Shown one piece after another: positions 29,038 to 38,057 of a stretch of 64,000 bases of DNA. Each line of letters opens with the position of its first letter. Position 1 is the first letter of the stretch. The notes under the pieces are model-generated. The model was not told the DNA's origin and ran no database searches. It saw only the letters and a program-made list of their open reading frames with translations. The position numbers and the translations under genes are program-made. Source of the DNA: Rubripirellula amarantea (lineage in GTDB: Bacteria; Planctomycetota; Planctomycetia; Pirellulales; Pirellulaceae); assembly GCF_007859865.1 (NCBI RefSeq), contig NZ_SJPI01000002.1, positions 950,721 through 1,014,720 on the forward strand. The letters are read 5' to 3'.

Positions 29038-29269
29038 ACCGCCGTGAAAGCACCTGACGCAAGCATCGGAAACTACGCTATCAAGTATCGTTGGCAGCTC
29101 TGCTCTGGCGGGATGATCTGTTGTTATTGCTCGCGAGCACAACGATAATGGCAGACACAACATGCAAGGCCTGCGTTTACAGGCTACCACGTCTGGAACG
29201 AATGGACGATTCAGTGCGAAACGATCGTACGCGCCGTGACATCATTCATTTATTAACCAAGCGACAACG

Positions 29270-30124
29270 ATGAGCCGACTTGCCAAGTTCAGTATCGGAT
29301 TAGGATTGTGCGTAGCGTTACTCTTTGCCGCGTCCGAGTTCTTGAGGTGGCCTACCACGACGGTGAGCGATATCGAATTGCTACGAGAAACCGAGCAGTT
29401 CACCTTGGTCCGTCATGACGGGCAGTCCGGACGAATGTACAAATCGTTCGTTGATGATTTTTCAGAACCTCAGTTCTTAAGCTGGTTTGGCGAAGACCGG
29501 TGGACCACCATCGATACACTTTCACCTTCGTCACCATCGTTAGAAGAATATGTTTCGCTTCGGAACAAGATCTTTCGCGGCGAAAGCGACTTCCTCGACA
29601 ATCGAATCGAAGCCGGGGACGGCGTTGCCAAATTCACTGCGGTTGCCCCGACGCCACAAATGGTGACGTCGAAATCAATGTTAGAAAACAATCGACTCTG
29701 GTTCGTGAAGGGGGACCACCTTTGGTACCGGGGTAAGTACCTGCTGAAGAAAGGTGTGCCGTTCACGATTGCGGACTTCCAGGAACGGGGACGTTACAAC
29801 AGTCCCGGTCCACGGATCACGATCTGGGACAAGAAGTACCTCGGGTACGAACTGAAGTCGGGATGGAAGCCAAAGCGACGTCAGACAGAGTTTGAGATAC
29901 CGATCGACACTTGGTTTGTCTTGACCGTTCATTTGCTGCTCGATGAAAGCGATGGTCTCGTTGAAATCTGGCAGGATGATGACTTAGTCCTTAGCGAAAA
30001 CGTTGCGACATTGGCCGCATCGGATTCGCTTCTCAACGCTCTTGAAGTTGGAATCACTGCGACGGATGAAGCCGCTGAAGTCTGGGTGGATGAGGTTGCG
30101 ATTTCGCACGCTCGCCTTCGTTAG
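29270..30124 (+). CDS. Membrane-anchored protein, possible concanavalin-like fold
   Basis: 284 residues. A single N-terminal hydrophobic segment (FSIGLGLCVALLFAASEFL) is a signal anchor. The rest is strand-rich, with YLLKKGVPFTIADFQERGRYNSPGPRITIWDKKYLGYELKSGWK and DGLVEIWQDDDLVLSE, which resembles polysaccharide-lyase/LamG-like jelly-roll proteins that measure ligand or act on glycans. This assignment is tentative. ATG 29270 has no obvious ribosome site. Confidence 0.6.
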   Translation: MSRLAKFSIGLGLCVALLFAASEFLRWPTTTVSDIELLRETEQFTLVRHDGQSGRMYKSFVDDFSEPQFLSWFGEDRWTTIDTLSPSSPSLEEYVSLRNKIFRGESDFLDNRIEAGDGVAKFTAVAPTPQMVTSKSMLENNRLWFVKGDHLWYRGKYLLKKGVPFTIADFQERGRYNSPGPRITIWDKKYLGYELKSGWKPKRRQTEFEIPIDTWFVLTVHLLLDESDGLVEIWQDDDLVLSENVATLAASDSLLNALEVGITATDEAAEVWVDEVAISHARLR

Positions 30125-30194
30125 CGATGCGTTTACGTTCGCGATCGCATTATCAAATCGCATATTGGTTAGCGTTCGGACACACCACGAAACG

Positions 30195-30560
30195 TTATCT
30201 AGTCACTTGATCTTCTAACAGCTTTCGGCACTGCCGTTGAGCATCCGTCCAGTTTCCGCTCTTGGCCGTTGCGAAAACACCTCTGATCGCATCGTTAGAT
30301 TCTTGGCTCAAAGTCAACGATTCAGTGGACTCGACCAGAGTGCGCTCAAGCTGTTCAAGACCCGTCTCGCTGTGCTGATTGCAAACGCGGTAGAGCGCGA
30401 TGGCAACGTCGTACCCGCGGTCGTCCAAGACGACTCGTGATTGCATCCACCAAACACAAACAACGATAATCGTAACGCAGGCGAACATTGCACCCGCAAA
30501 GATACGTATTCCATTCCATCGGGATGTTGATCCGTGCTTCGATCTTAAAGTCGATCCCAC
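30195..30560 (-). CDS. Small membrane protein coupled to the prepilin-like gene
   Basis: 121 residues from GTG 30560, which lies 15 bp inside the end of the DUF1559 gene. A GAGG ribosome site 7 nt before the GTG supports this start, so translation is probably coupled. A single membrane helix (IFAGAMFACVTIIVVCVWWM, about 20-39) is followed by a soluble helical domain (YRVCNQHSETGLEQLERTL, WTDAQRQCRKLLEDQ). Unknown family; likely a partner of the pilin-like protein. Confidence 0.65.
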   Translation of the reverse strand: MGSTLRSKHGSTSRWNGIRIFAGAMFACVTIIVVCVWWMQSRVVLDDRGYDVAIALYRVCNQHSETGLEQLERTLVESTESLTLSQESNDAIRGVFATAKSGNWTDAQRQCRKLLEDQVTR

Positions 30561-31648
30561 TCGATCACCTCATTTTCATTCATGCTTGAAAGCTCAGCCC
30601 ATAGGAAAAGATCAACCGAGTTGCTTACGAACCGAACTGAGCCGTCTCCCAAGCATATGTAACCACCGCCGGGGTGTTGCGAAAACATTTGGCCAACGTG
30701 ATAGGTCGGGAAGTTGACCGGATGAACGATCGGAAACCCCGTAATGTCGAGCTCGCCACCAGACGGCCCGGCATGCACCAGCGTCAGAGTCGCGGCAGCA
30801 TCCGGACCATTCTCTGGGGAGTGGAACCTCGGATGGGTGAACGCCCCGGTAACAACACCGACCCACGTCTTATCGCTTAGGGCAGAACTATGTTCGCCGA
30901 AGAAAATCGTATGGCTCAACCCGTCCGTCACATCTCGAAAGCGAGTCGTTGAGTTGCGAAAGAAAGGTCCATCCGCGACACGACCCGCATCGCCCTCGAT
31001 CGTCACAATTCGAGTCGCGGACGTATAGATGTTCGTAAAAATCTCACCCGTAGCAACCGATCCGCATTCACCCCAACAACTTTCTTGTCCGTGGCTGGCC
31101 ACATAGTGGCTGCGTCCAAGACGCGGTGTGCGATTGGCAACGACCAAGGGATCGCCGACGTCGTCGACCAACTCAAACGGTTCATCGCCACCCGTTGAAC
31201 TTGGGCACAGAAACAGGGGGACGGTAGAAGCGACGGACGCTTCGTTCGCCGGAGACCAAATCGGCTCGTTCGCACGCAGGCTTTCAACCAAAGCGTTGGA
31301 CTCAATGAACGCTAATAGCCCCGAGCCCCAACCCCATCCTGGGCTCGCGTCCCAGGTCACGGCGTCCATCTCAACATTCGCGGGAGCAGTACCGTCGTTG
31401 GTGGCGTATGAAACGTAGCCGGACGGCAAGCGAGAGAACGCTGAGTGATAGTGGTGGGCCGCCATCCCAATTTGTCTGAGGTGGCTGCTGCACGTCACAC
31501 CCCGCGCCGCCTCGCGAGTCGCTTGAACCGAAGGTAGCAAGAGTCCCACAAGAACGCCGATGATCGAGATCACGACCAATAGTTCGACCAGAGTAAAGCC
31601 AATGCGAGGATTGCGAGATGAACAATACGAAACAGGATAGCTTTGCAT
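30545..31648 (-). CDS. DUF1559 prepilin-like (type IV pilin/pseudopilin) protein
   Basis: 367 residues from ATG 31648, preceded by AAGAGG 5 nt upstream. The N-terminal motif GFTLVELLVVISIIGVLVGLLLPSVQATREAAR is the prepilin cleavage/methylation signal; cleavage is expected between Gly and Phe, with Glu at position 5 of the mature protein. A DUF1559 (SBP_bac_10-like) domain follows, with SSHLRQIGMAAHHYHSAFSRLPSGY, LCPSSTGGDEP and C-terminal HPGGGYICLGDGSVRFVSN. These proteins are greatly expanded in planctomycetes. The frame is open to 31741 but those residues run into an inverted repeat cluster. Confidence 0.92.
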   Translation of the reverse strand: MQSYPVSYCSSRNPRIGFTLVELLVVISIIGVLVGLLLPSVQATREAARGVTCSSHLRQIGMAAHHYHSAFSRLPSGYVSYATNDGTAPANVEMDAVTWDASPGWGWGSGLLAFIESNALVESLRANEPIWSPANEASVASTVPLFLCPSSTGGDEPFELVDDVGDPLVVANRTPRLGRSHYVASHGQESCWGECGSVATGEIFTNIYTSATRIVTIEGDAGRVADGPFFRNSTTRFRDVTDGLSHTIFFGEHSSALSDKTWVGVVTGAFTHPRFHSPENGPDAAATLTLVHAGPSGGELDITGFPIVHPVNFPTYHVGQMFSQHPGGGYICLGDGSVRFVSNSVDLFLWAELSSMNENEVIEWDRL

Positions 31649-31678
31649 CTGCGCCTCTTGGAAAATGACCTGCGGAAG

Positions 31679-31700
31679 TAAGTTAGCACCGGCTAACTTA
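31679..31700. promoter_or_regulatory. Perfect 9-bp inverted repeat, candidate MntR box 1
   Basis: TAAGTTAGC (31679-31687), spacer ACCG, GCTAACTTA (31692-31700). The TTAGC-N4-GCTAA core resembles DtxR/IdeR/MntR-type operators (TTAGGTTAGSCTAACCTAA). It lies 31 bp before the prepilin-like gene start on the minus strand and about 230 bp before the MntR-like gene. Confidence 0.6.
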
Positions 31701-31714
31701 GGGTGCCAAGAAAC

Positions 31715-31743
31715 GCGTGTTCGACCATTCCGATCGAACACGC
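31715..31743. promoter_or_regulatory. 10-bp inverted repeat between the two boxes
   Basis: GCGTGTTCGA (31715-31724) and TCGAACACGC (31734-31743) are exact complements with a 9-nt spacer. The sequence is different from the flanking TTAGC boxes, so it may bind another factor or form a cruciform. Confidence 0.5.
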
Positions 31744-31763
31744 AAGTTAGCTTAGGCTAAGTC
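31744..31763. promoter_or_regulatory. Candidate MntR box 2
   Basis: AAGTTAGC-TTAG-GCTAAGTC repeats the TTAGC-N4-GCTAA architecture of box 1 with a weaker outer match. It lies in the same divergent promoter region, about 165 bp before the MntR-like gene. Confidence 0.55.
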
Positions 31764-31817
31764 TCGGTTTTTATCTTCCGTGGCGACTAGCGACAAGGGG
31801 GTACGGAACCATTTTCC

Positions 31818-31853
31818 GCTTCGCTACACTGTGGGGCTTCGCTACACTGTGGG
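31818..31853 (+). repeat. Exact two-copy 18-nt tandem duplication
   Basis: gcttcgctacactgtggg occurs twice back to back (31818-31835 and 31836-31853), between the operator cluster and the MntR-like gene. Confidence 0.9.
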
Positions 31854-31928
31854 ATGGGAAGGTCGAGCGTTTTGGCTGACCTGGATTGCCGAGCATCGGC
31901 TGTGAACGAATGGTAGGAGACCCTGGAA

Positions 31929-32351
31929 TTGCCACCGAAAAGTTTTCATCGAACGCGTCAGGATCACGCTACCGAGGTCGCCGAAGATTACGTCGAGGCG
32001 ATTGCTGAGGCGATTCGGCTTAACGGCCAGTGTCGCGCGATGGATCTGGTCGCTCAGTTCGACGTCACGCATGCCACGGTCAACAACACCATCGGACGGT
32101 TGCAACGTGATGGGTTCGTCGAGACGGCGCCCTACCAACCGATCGCGTTGACCCCCAAGGGCAAGCGTCTGGCTGATCGAGCACAGCAACGACATGAGAT
32201 TGTCAAAGCATTCCTGCAGCGACTCGGAATCAGCGAACGTACTGCTGAGGTCGACAGCGAGGGAATGGAGCATCACGTCAGCAAGGAAACGCTCGATGCG
32301 ATGCAGCGAGTTTTGGAGGAAGGATTGCCAGACGTCAACAAGAATCAATAG
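31929..32351 (+). CDS. mntR: MntR-like manganese-responsive transcriptional regulator
   Basis: 140 residues from TTG 31929, with GGAGA 9 nt upstream. A DtxR-type winged helix (MDLVAQFDVTHATVNNTIGRLQRDGFVE, about 38-65) is followed by a dimerisation region with the metal-ligand pattern RHEIVKAFLQRLG and DSEGMEHHVSKETLDAM; the latter closely matches proteobacterial MntR (DAEGMEHHVSEETLDA). Glu/His ligands at about His89, Glu111, Glu114 and His115 are retained. It should bind Mn2+ and repress uptake genes. Paired TTAGC-N4-GCTAA repeats upstream suggest autoregulation or control of the divergent gene. No transporter gene is adjacent. Confidence 0.88.
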   Translation: MPPKSFHRTRQDHATEVAEDYVEAIAEAIRLNGQCRAMDLVAQFDVTHATVNNTIGRLQRDGFVETAPYQPIALTPKGKRLADRAQQRHEIVKAFLQRLGISERTAEVDSEGMEHHVSKETLDAMQRVLEEGLPDVNKNQ

Positions 32352-32697
32352 TTCGCCTTCACGCACTCAATCGAAGCTAGGTGTTGACTCTGTTCGCTTT
32401 CTGCAATTCTGGTTCGTCTTGAAAATAGGCGGCATGCGATGCGGGTGATCGCCTTCCGCAACAAAGTTTAGTCACTAATCAGGTTAAGAAGCGTGCCATC
32501 GCAACTCGATTGGATGATCCCTTGTGGCTGGTTTTCTTAGCGAAACCCAACCGTGGAAGCCTCTGGCGATGAATGATCGCTTCGAAGAAGCGATGGTCGA
32601 GGTTAGCTTTCGACATGGGTGAAGCGATGGGAGGACACATGGTCGCTATCGAGAACCGCAATTGGATGAACGCTCGGATGTTGGCTAGAATGGTCCT
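32352..32697. other. Intergenic region, nothing recognised
   Basis: About 345 bp upstream of the DUF1552 gene. No credible small gene or strong signal was seen; it should contain the promoter of the DUF1552-DUF1592 pair. Confidence 0.4.
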
Positions 32698-33987
32698 ATG
32701 TCAATGCAAACCAATCTTCATCGCAGACGATTCGTCCTTCAATCGGTTGCCGGTTCCCTGGCCCTACCCGGCTTGCCATCTTTGATGGCGGATTCAGTCG
32801 GCGGAAATTCCGTCGTTCAAAAAGCACGAGGAGCTGGTTCTGGTGCTCGTCGATTTGTCGCGGTCGGCAATCTGTTGGGTTTTCAGCAGAAGCATTTTTT
32901 TCCCGAAACGCCCGGTCGTGAGTATGAGCAAACGACTCTGCTTAAACCGCTAGCCGCCAATCGTGACCAAATCAAGGTTTACCGTGGGCTCGATCATGGT
33001 TTGCGCGGTGGTCACTTCGCAGTGCATACCTTTTTATCAGGCGTGTTGCATCACGAATCAAAGAACCGTCGCGATGGCAATGTCACGATCGACCAGTTTC
33101 TTGCTGATGAGATCGGCAATCAAACGAGATTCGCTTCGCTAACGGTTGGATCCGAAGGCGGCATCCACGGTGGATGCCAAATGTCCTGGACAAAGTCAGG
33201 CGTCCGAGTCCCTCCCATCACCGGACCCGCCGAGTTGTTCGAAAGGTTGTTTGTGACTGAATCGAAAGATCGACGGGCTCGGTCGATCGAGGCAAACTCG
33301 TTACAGTCATCAATTCTTGATTCAATCATGGATGAAGCGGGATCGCTATCCCAACGAGTCAATCAAGAAGACAAAGCGAAACTCGACGAGTACTTTACTG
33401 CGATTCGAGATGTCGAGAAGCGATTAGAAGTGCGAAAGCGTTGGGCGGACCAACCTAAGCCGGAACCTCCTTTCGAAAAGCCATCGGACCGAAACACGGT
33501 CGACGATCTGCCCATGATGTATGAGCTGATTGCGTTGGCACTTCAAACGGACTCAACCCGAATCGCGACGCTGGAAATCGGAGGCAGCTTCCTTCCGCAA
33601 AACTTGGGAATCGACAAGTCTTATCACAGTCTTTCGCATCACGGCAACGATGAACAAGCGATTGAAAATCTCGTGACCTTAGAAACCTACCAAATTAAGC
33701 AATTCGGTAAGTTCCTGTCGCGACTCGCTGAAATGCAGGATGGCGAACAAACGCTTCTCGACTCCACAGCAGTGTTGTTCGGAAGCGGCATGGGCGACGG
33801 AAATTCACATAAGAACACGGACCTTCCCATTGTGTTGGCCGGTGGTGGGTATGGCGCTGGTGAGTTCAAGCAGGTCGGCACCAAAGGCAAGAACAGCGTC
33901 CCACTGTGCAACTTGTTTGTCGATATTGCTCAGCGAATGGGAGTCGAAACGGACTCGTTCGGTTCCAGTACCGGCACTTTCTCATAA
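32698..33987 (+). CDS. DUF1552 protein, Tat-exported
   Basis: 429 residues from ATG 32698. A twin-arginine signal (LHRRRFVLQSVAGSLALPGLPSL) opens the protein. The body is typical of DUF1552: GLDHGLRGGHFAVHTFLSGV, TVGSEGGIHGGCQMSW, LDEYFTAIRDVEKRLE and STAVLFGSGMGDGNSHKNTDLPIVLAGG near the C-terminus, a sulfatase-like or DUF1501-like arrangement. These genes pair with DUF1592-type haem proteins in planctomycetes; here that gene starts 11 bp downstream. Biochemical function is unknown. Confidence 0.93.
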   Translation: MSMQTNLHRRRFVLQSVAGSLALPGLPSLMADSVGGNSVVQKARGAGSGARRFVAVGNLLGFQQKHFFPETPGREYEQTTLLKPLAANRDQIKVYRGLDHGLRGGHFAVHTFLSGVLHHESKNRRDGNVTIDQFLADEIGNQTRFASLTVGSEGGIHGGCQMSWTKSGVRVPPITGPAELFERLFVTESKDRRARSIEANSLQSSILDSIMDEAGSLSQRVNQEDKAKLDEYFTAIRDVEKRLEVRKRWADQPKPEPPFEKPSDRNTVDDLPMMYELIALALQTDSTRIATLEIGGSFLPQNLGIDKSYHSLSHHGNDEQAIENLVTLETYQIKQFGKFLSRLAEMQDGEQTLLDSTAVLFGSGMGDGNSHKNTDLPIVLAGGGYGAGEFKQVGTKGKNSVPLCNLFVDIAQRMGVETDSFGSSTGTFS

Positions 33988-33998
33988 ACGCGATCGCT

Positions 33999-36518
33999 AT
34001 GCATCTCTCTCGAATGGGCCACCGGCGAGTAACGCTCGTTGCGTGGATGTTTGCTTTCGCTATTGCAACGGAGCGTTCCGTTGAGGCGATCGAACCGAGT
34101 CCCTCTCAACCGACCCCGGTCGCCAATTTTTTGGCAAACTACTGCCTGGACTGCCATAACGCTGAATCCGAAGAAGGCGACCGAGAGTTTGATTCGTTCG
34201 AGTTACCCCTGACGTCCGAGCAGCTCGTGATCGCGGCTGATGAGATGATCGATCAGGTGACGTTGAATGTGATGCCGCCTGAGGATTCAGAGCAGCCGAG
34301 CGACGAGGAACGTCTTGCATTCGTAGGTGAACTGCGAGACCAAATTCAGCAAGCGCGAGATCTGTTCGCAAGCACTGGTGGGCGTACTGTCATGCGTCGC
34401 CTTTCCAACCGCGAGTATGAAGTGACGCTGGCGACACTGTTCGGCCGACGTGTCGATACGTTGGGCCTGACCGCAGACTTTCCCAAAGAAACAACCATCC
34501 ACCACGTCGACACAATCGGCGAGAGTTTGGTGACGTCCGGGTTTCTATTGGATCAGTACTTTCAAGCTGCTTCACGATTGGTCGAAGCGCGGCTTGGCAG
34601 TCCGGCGACAAAGCCGCAGTCGTGGCACTTTACGGATAATTTTCGACAGTACGAAGAACTCAGCGGACCTCACCGAAAGGCATTCAAGTACGGCTTTCTT
34701 TGTCTGTACGAACAGCCCAACACTGACACACGACAAGGTGGCTACGGACACATCGAAGATTTCCTTCGTGGCGTACCAGTATCGGGTCTCTATGACATCG
34801 AAGTCCTTGCTCAAGCGATGCACCGAGACACTCACTACGACCCAGAAATATTCCGAATTGATTTCACTGAACCTTTCCAATTGGCCGTGGTTCCCGGTGA
34901 CGTGACTAAAGGCCATATCCATTACCCTCAAGCAATTGAGCCAGTTCTGGGCAGCACGATCGTGCCGGACGAGAAACAGGAATGGCTTCGCTTTCGAGTT
35001 TGGCTTGAAGCCGGACAAACCCCTCGTTTCATCTTTCCCAACGGTCCGTATGAATCGCGTGCTTCGGTTCTAAAAGTGAATGAACGCTACGAGGATGAAT
35101 TGTCGCAAGGCAATAAGGGCGTTGATCGAACTCAGATTCTTCTTGAAGGCGCACTGCCTCATATCAAGATCGACGAGATTAAGATCAACGGACCTATCGA
35201 AGAGCGCGGCGGCAGCAATGAAGAGAAAGCGGTCTTCGGCGACGACGGATTTCAACCCGACCTTGCACTCGAACAGTTGCAGGAGTTCGCAAGGAAGGCG
35301 TTCCGACGCCCGCTTGATCAAACCGACCAAGATCGTATCGAAGCGATCTACACGCGGCGGATAGCTGAAAACGCCAAGCCACGGCAAGCAGCGCTGGATA
35401 CGGTGAAGATGATTCTTTGTTCGCCTTCGTTCTTGTACCTGAGCGAGATCACTCCTGAAGATGAAAGTGAACTTCGTCCATTTGATTTGGCGTCGCGACT
35501 CTCGTACACGCTTTGGGCTGCCCCGCCCGATGATGTGCTGTTTAATTCCGCGGAAACCGGACGCCTGACTGACACCGACGAACTTAAGCTGCAGATTGAG
35601 CGGCTGCTAGATGACACGAGATCGCGTGAGTTCGTTGTTGGTTTTTTGGATAGTTGGTTGAACTTGCGAGACATCGGAAACCTGCCCCCGCCTCGCGATA
35701 GCGTCAATGAGTACTATGCCGAAAACCTGCCCGAAGCGATGAAAGAAGAGACACGTCTATTCTTTCGCAACTTGCTTGATGAAAATGGCTCGGTCACTGA
35801 CTTTTTGGACGCTGATTACACATATGTCGACAAGAAGCTCGCCAAGCTCTACGGACTGCCTGAGCAGGATACGCTTCGGTTAGCGGATGGTTTCCAACGA
35901 GTTAGCTTGGCGGGTAACCACCAGCGCGGCGGCGTGCTGGGCATGGCAAGCGTTCTTACGGTGAGCGCGAATGGCGTAGACACATCTCCGGTGACGCGTG
36001 GCGTCTGGGTGCTTGAAAACGTTCTGGGCGTGACACCGCCGCCGCCACCCGATGAGGTCCCGTCGATCGATGCAAACGTTAGCGGAGCAACTACGATTCG
36101 CGAAAAATTGGCCATTCATAGCGAGGATAAGGCTTGCTACGTGTGCCATCGAAACATGGACCCGCTCGGATTCGCGTTGGAAACGTTTGATCCGATTGGG
36201 CGTTGGCGAACCGAATACGCTCGGCCAAAGTGGGAAAAGAATAAGCCTGCCGCGTTAGTGGACCCGTCAGGCAAACTACCGTCGGGCGAAACGTTTGAAG
36301 ATTTTGACAGTTTCAAGTTTGTGTTGCTGGAACACCGACGAGACTTGTTCACTCGCCATTTGATTGAAAAGCTTCTAACGTATTCATCCGGCCGATTGAT
36401 GGAACGCGCCGACCAGTACGAGATCGACGATATTCTTGCTCGCGTCAAGGCAGACGACTATGGTTTGCAAACGTTGGTCGTCGAAGTCATGACTAGCCAA
36501 ATCTTTCGCTCTCGCTAG
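33999..36518 (+). CDS. DUF1587/1592/1588/1585 protein with two CxxCH haem motifs
   Basis: 839 residues from ATG 33999 (the frame reaches back to 33906 inside the DUF1552 gene). A signal peptide is followed by a cytochrome-c-like segment NYCLDCHNAE. Next come DUF1587 (RRLSNREYEVTLATLFG), DUF1595 (FARKAFRRPLDQTDQDRIE), DUF1592 (DLASRLSYTLWAAPPDD), DUF1588 (RGGVLGMASVLTVSANGVDTSPVTRGVWVLENVLG) and KACYVCHRNMDPLGFALETFDPIGRWR with the second CxxCH, then DUF1585 (LLTYSSGRLMERAD). It is probably a periplasmic c-type haem protein working with the DUF1552 partner 11 bp upstream; substrate unknown. Confidence 0.92.
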   Translation: MHLSRMGHRRVTLVAWMFAFAIATERSVEAIEPSPSQPTPVANFLANYCLDCHNAESEEGDREFDSFELPLTSEQLVIAADEMIDQVTLNVMPPEDSEQPSDEERLAFVGELRDQIQQARDLFASTGGRTVMRRLSNREYEVTLATLFGRRVDTLGLTADFPKETTIHHVDTIGESLVTSGFLLDQYFQAASRLVEARLGSPATKPQSWHFTDNFRQYEELSGPHRKAFKYGFLCLYEQPNTDTRQGGYGHIEDFLRGVPVSGLYDIEVLAQAMHRDTHYDPEIFRIDFTEPFQLAVVPGDVTKGHIHYPQAIEPVLGSTIVPDEKQEWLRFRVWLEAGQTPRFIFPNGPYESRASVLKVNERYEDELSQGNKGVDRTQILLEGALPHIKIDEIKINGPIEERGGSNEEKAVFGDDGFQPDLALEQLQEFARKAFRRPLDQTDQDRIEAIYTRRIAENAKPRQAALDTVKMILCSPSFLYLSEITPEDESELRPFDLASRLSYTLWAAPPDDVLFNSAETGRLTDTDELKLQIERLLDDTRSREFVVGFLDSWLNLRDIGNLPPPRDSVNEYYAENLPEAMKEETRLFFRNLLDENGSVTDFLDADYTYVDKKLAKLYGLPEQDTLRLADGFQRVSLAGNHQRGGVLGMASVLTVSANGVDTSPVTRGVWVLENVLGVTPPPPPDEVPSIDANVSGATTIREKLAIHSEDKACYVCHRNMDPLGFALETFDPIGRWRTEYARPKWEKNKPAALVDPSGKLPSGETFEDFDSFKFVLLEHRRDLFTRHLIEKLLTYSSGRLMERADQYEIDDILARVKADDYGLQTLVVEVMTSQIFRSR

Positions 36519-36815
36519 TACGAAGAACATCGCCCCGCTAGTCCGAGCTTCGCGGTTGCCGCGCAAAACAGACACAAGTAGCAAGTCAACCAACGATCAA
36601 GATCGGCCGTTAGTCCTAGTGATGTTGAAGTCTAGGGGCATTTCTTTGAATCTCACGCGAGTGCGAATCCAGCGACAGCGGCGTGCCCTGATGCAGACCA
36701 AAGTTCCTGGCTAGACTGACGTCGCAGCTTCGCACTTTGTACTCGCAATTTGTTTTCGCACCTTCGCCCTCCCACCTTCGTCTTCGCACCTTCACCCAAT
36801 TCACTCATCGACAAT

Positions 36816-37145
36816 ATGCCTTGGATTTATCTCGCTCTCGCCGGACTACTGGAAATCGGTTGGGCCGTGGGACTGAAGTACTCTGATGGATTCTCCAAAC
36901 CGATCGCGTCGGTCGTAACCATCATCACGATGATCGCTAGCTTTACTCTCTTGTCATTCGCTCTGCGATCCATTCCTCTTGGCACCGGCTATGCGGTGTG
37001 GACGGGGATTGGAGCTGTCGGCACTGCGATTGCGGGGATGGTGTTGTTTTCAGAATCAAGAGACCTCGTCCGCTTGCTTTGCATCGCACTCATCGTCGTG
37101 GGAATCATTGGCCTCAAGTTCACTCTCGCAGCCGACCCAAACTAA
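36816..37145 (+). CDS. SMR-family exporter, SugE/Gdx type
   Basis: 109 residues with four membrane helices. ATG 36816 gives the canonical start MPWIYLALAGLLEIGWAVGLKYSDGF, with the essential Glu13 in helix 1 and the W-A-V-G-L-K-Y signature of SugE/Gdx guanidinium exporters, which differ from EmrE. The dimer exports guanidinium with proton antiport in characterised members. I looked for guanidine riboswitches in the 300 bp upstream and saw none; that stretch holds only C/T-rich imperfect ttcgcacctt repeats. Confidence 0.9.
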   Translation: MPWIYLALAGLLEIGWAVGLKYSDGFSKPIASVVTIITMIASFTLLSFALRSIPLGTGYAVWTGIGAVGTAIAGMVLFSESRDLVRLLCIALIVVGIIGLKFTLAADPN

Positions 37146-37245
37146 CGAATCAACAGCGAGTTGTCCTCGAACACCTTTTGACGCGTCTGCGTGGTCGGTA
37201 TCCAACATGTTTCGTCGTTGCGGCTGGTTTTGAGCGACAACTCCA

Positions 37246-37282
37246 TGAAAAAACGCTTTTGTCACAGGCTGACAAAAGCGTT
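37246..37282 (-). terminator. Intrinsic terminator of mscL
   Basis: A perfect 13-bp stem, AACGCTTTTGTCA (37252-37264) and TGACAAAAGCGTT (37270-37282), with a 5-nt loop. On the minus strand it is followed by TTTTTT (37253-37248), about 90 bp after the mscL stop codon. Confidence 0.85.
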
Positions 37283-37372
37283 GTAAGTGGCAAGGTCTGC
37301 TCACGGGTGCGTAACGCAAAACAGCATTACGAGAACGATGTCGTGTTGCTGGTCGACATCGTAGAGAAGAAA

Positions 37373-37771
37373 CTACTTCTTCAGTGAGTCACGAATCTCG
37401 GTCAGAAGCACGATATCGGCTGGTGGTGGTGCATCAGCTTCTGCCTTTTTCATCCACTTGCTCGCTACCTTCAATGCGATAAAGATCACGAAGGCAAGGA
37501 TGGTGAAGTCGATCACATTCTGGATGAAAGAACCGTAATGAATGGCTGCGGTCACAGTTTCGCCAGCATCGTTGGTGATCTCTTTGCCAAGCGGAATGGT
37601 TAGAGCCGACATATCGGGAACACCAGCAACCACTGCGATCAGTGGGCTAATAATGTTCTCGAGAAAGGATTTCACGATTGCCGCCGTCGCCGTGCCCATC
37701 ACAATCCCGACGGCCATGTCGATAAGGTTTCCCTTGAATGCGAAGTCTTTGAAGTCTTGGATAAAACTCAT
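37373..37771 (-). CDS. mscL: Large-conductance mechanosensitive channel MscL
   Basis: 132 residues from ATG 37771. FKDFAFKGNLIDMAVGIVMGTATAAIVKSFLENIISPLI is the conserved N-terminal helix and pore-lining TM1. The periplasmic loop is followed by TM2 (YGSFIQNVIDFTILAFVIFIALK) and the cytoplasmic helix (PPPADIVLLTEIRDSLKK). It opens under membrane tension to release solutes during osmotic downshift. Monocistronic, with its own strong terminator. Confidence 0.97.
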   Translation of the reverse strand: MSFIQDFKDFAFKGNLIDMAVGIVMGTATAAIVKSFLENIISPLIAVVAGVPDMSALTIPLGKEITNDAGETVTAAIHYGSFIQNVIDFTILAFVIFIALKVASKWMKKAEADAPPPADIVLLTEIRDSLKK

Positions 37772-37999
37772 TCTTTATTTCCTGAACTTGAACAAATAGG
37801 TTGAGATCGTGTTTCCACTGCTACAAGTGATAAGCGAATTGCACGCATAAGAACCGCACTCTGGCCGCAACAAACTTCCGCAATTTGCAGCTTTCTGACG
37901 TTGTCGCTCCCTCCTACTCCACGCAGTTTGCCGCACCGTGGCAAATTACGTTCCTTTCGATAGCCCTACGCCGTTCGACAACGGGACCTCGACGGACAC

Positions 38000-38029
38000 T
38001 TGACAACCCGTTACTTAACATGTAAAGTA
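38000..38029 (+). promoter_or_regulatory. Promoter with overlapping MarR-type operator
   Basis: A consensus -35 TTGACA (38000-38005) and a TAAAGT -10 (38023-38028) are separated by 17 nt. The near-palindrome TACTTAACA-TGTAAAGTA (38012-38029, 8 of 9 pairs complementary) covers the spacer end and the -10 box, the expected position for autorepression. Confidence 0.7.
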
Positions 38030-38057
38030 AATGTGTTGTCACACGGAGATCAATAAC

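Noticed and set aside
36519-36815. Possible guanidine riboswitch upstream of the SugE/Gdx-like gene
   Set aside because: No ACGR-loop hairpin pair or ykkC core could be found; only C/T-rich imperfect repeats.
36979-36994. TTGGCACC-N4-ATGC match to sigma-54 promoter
   Set aside because: It lies inside the SMR exporter coding sequence with no gene start downstream at the right distance; taken as chance.
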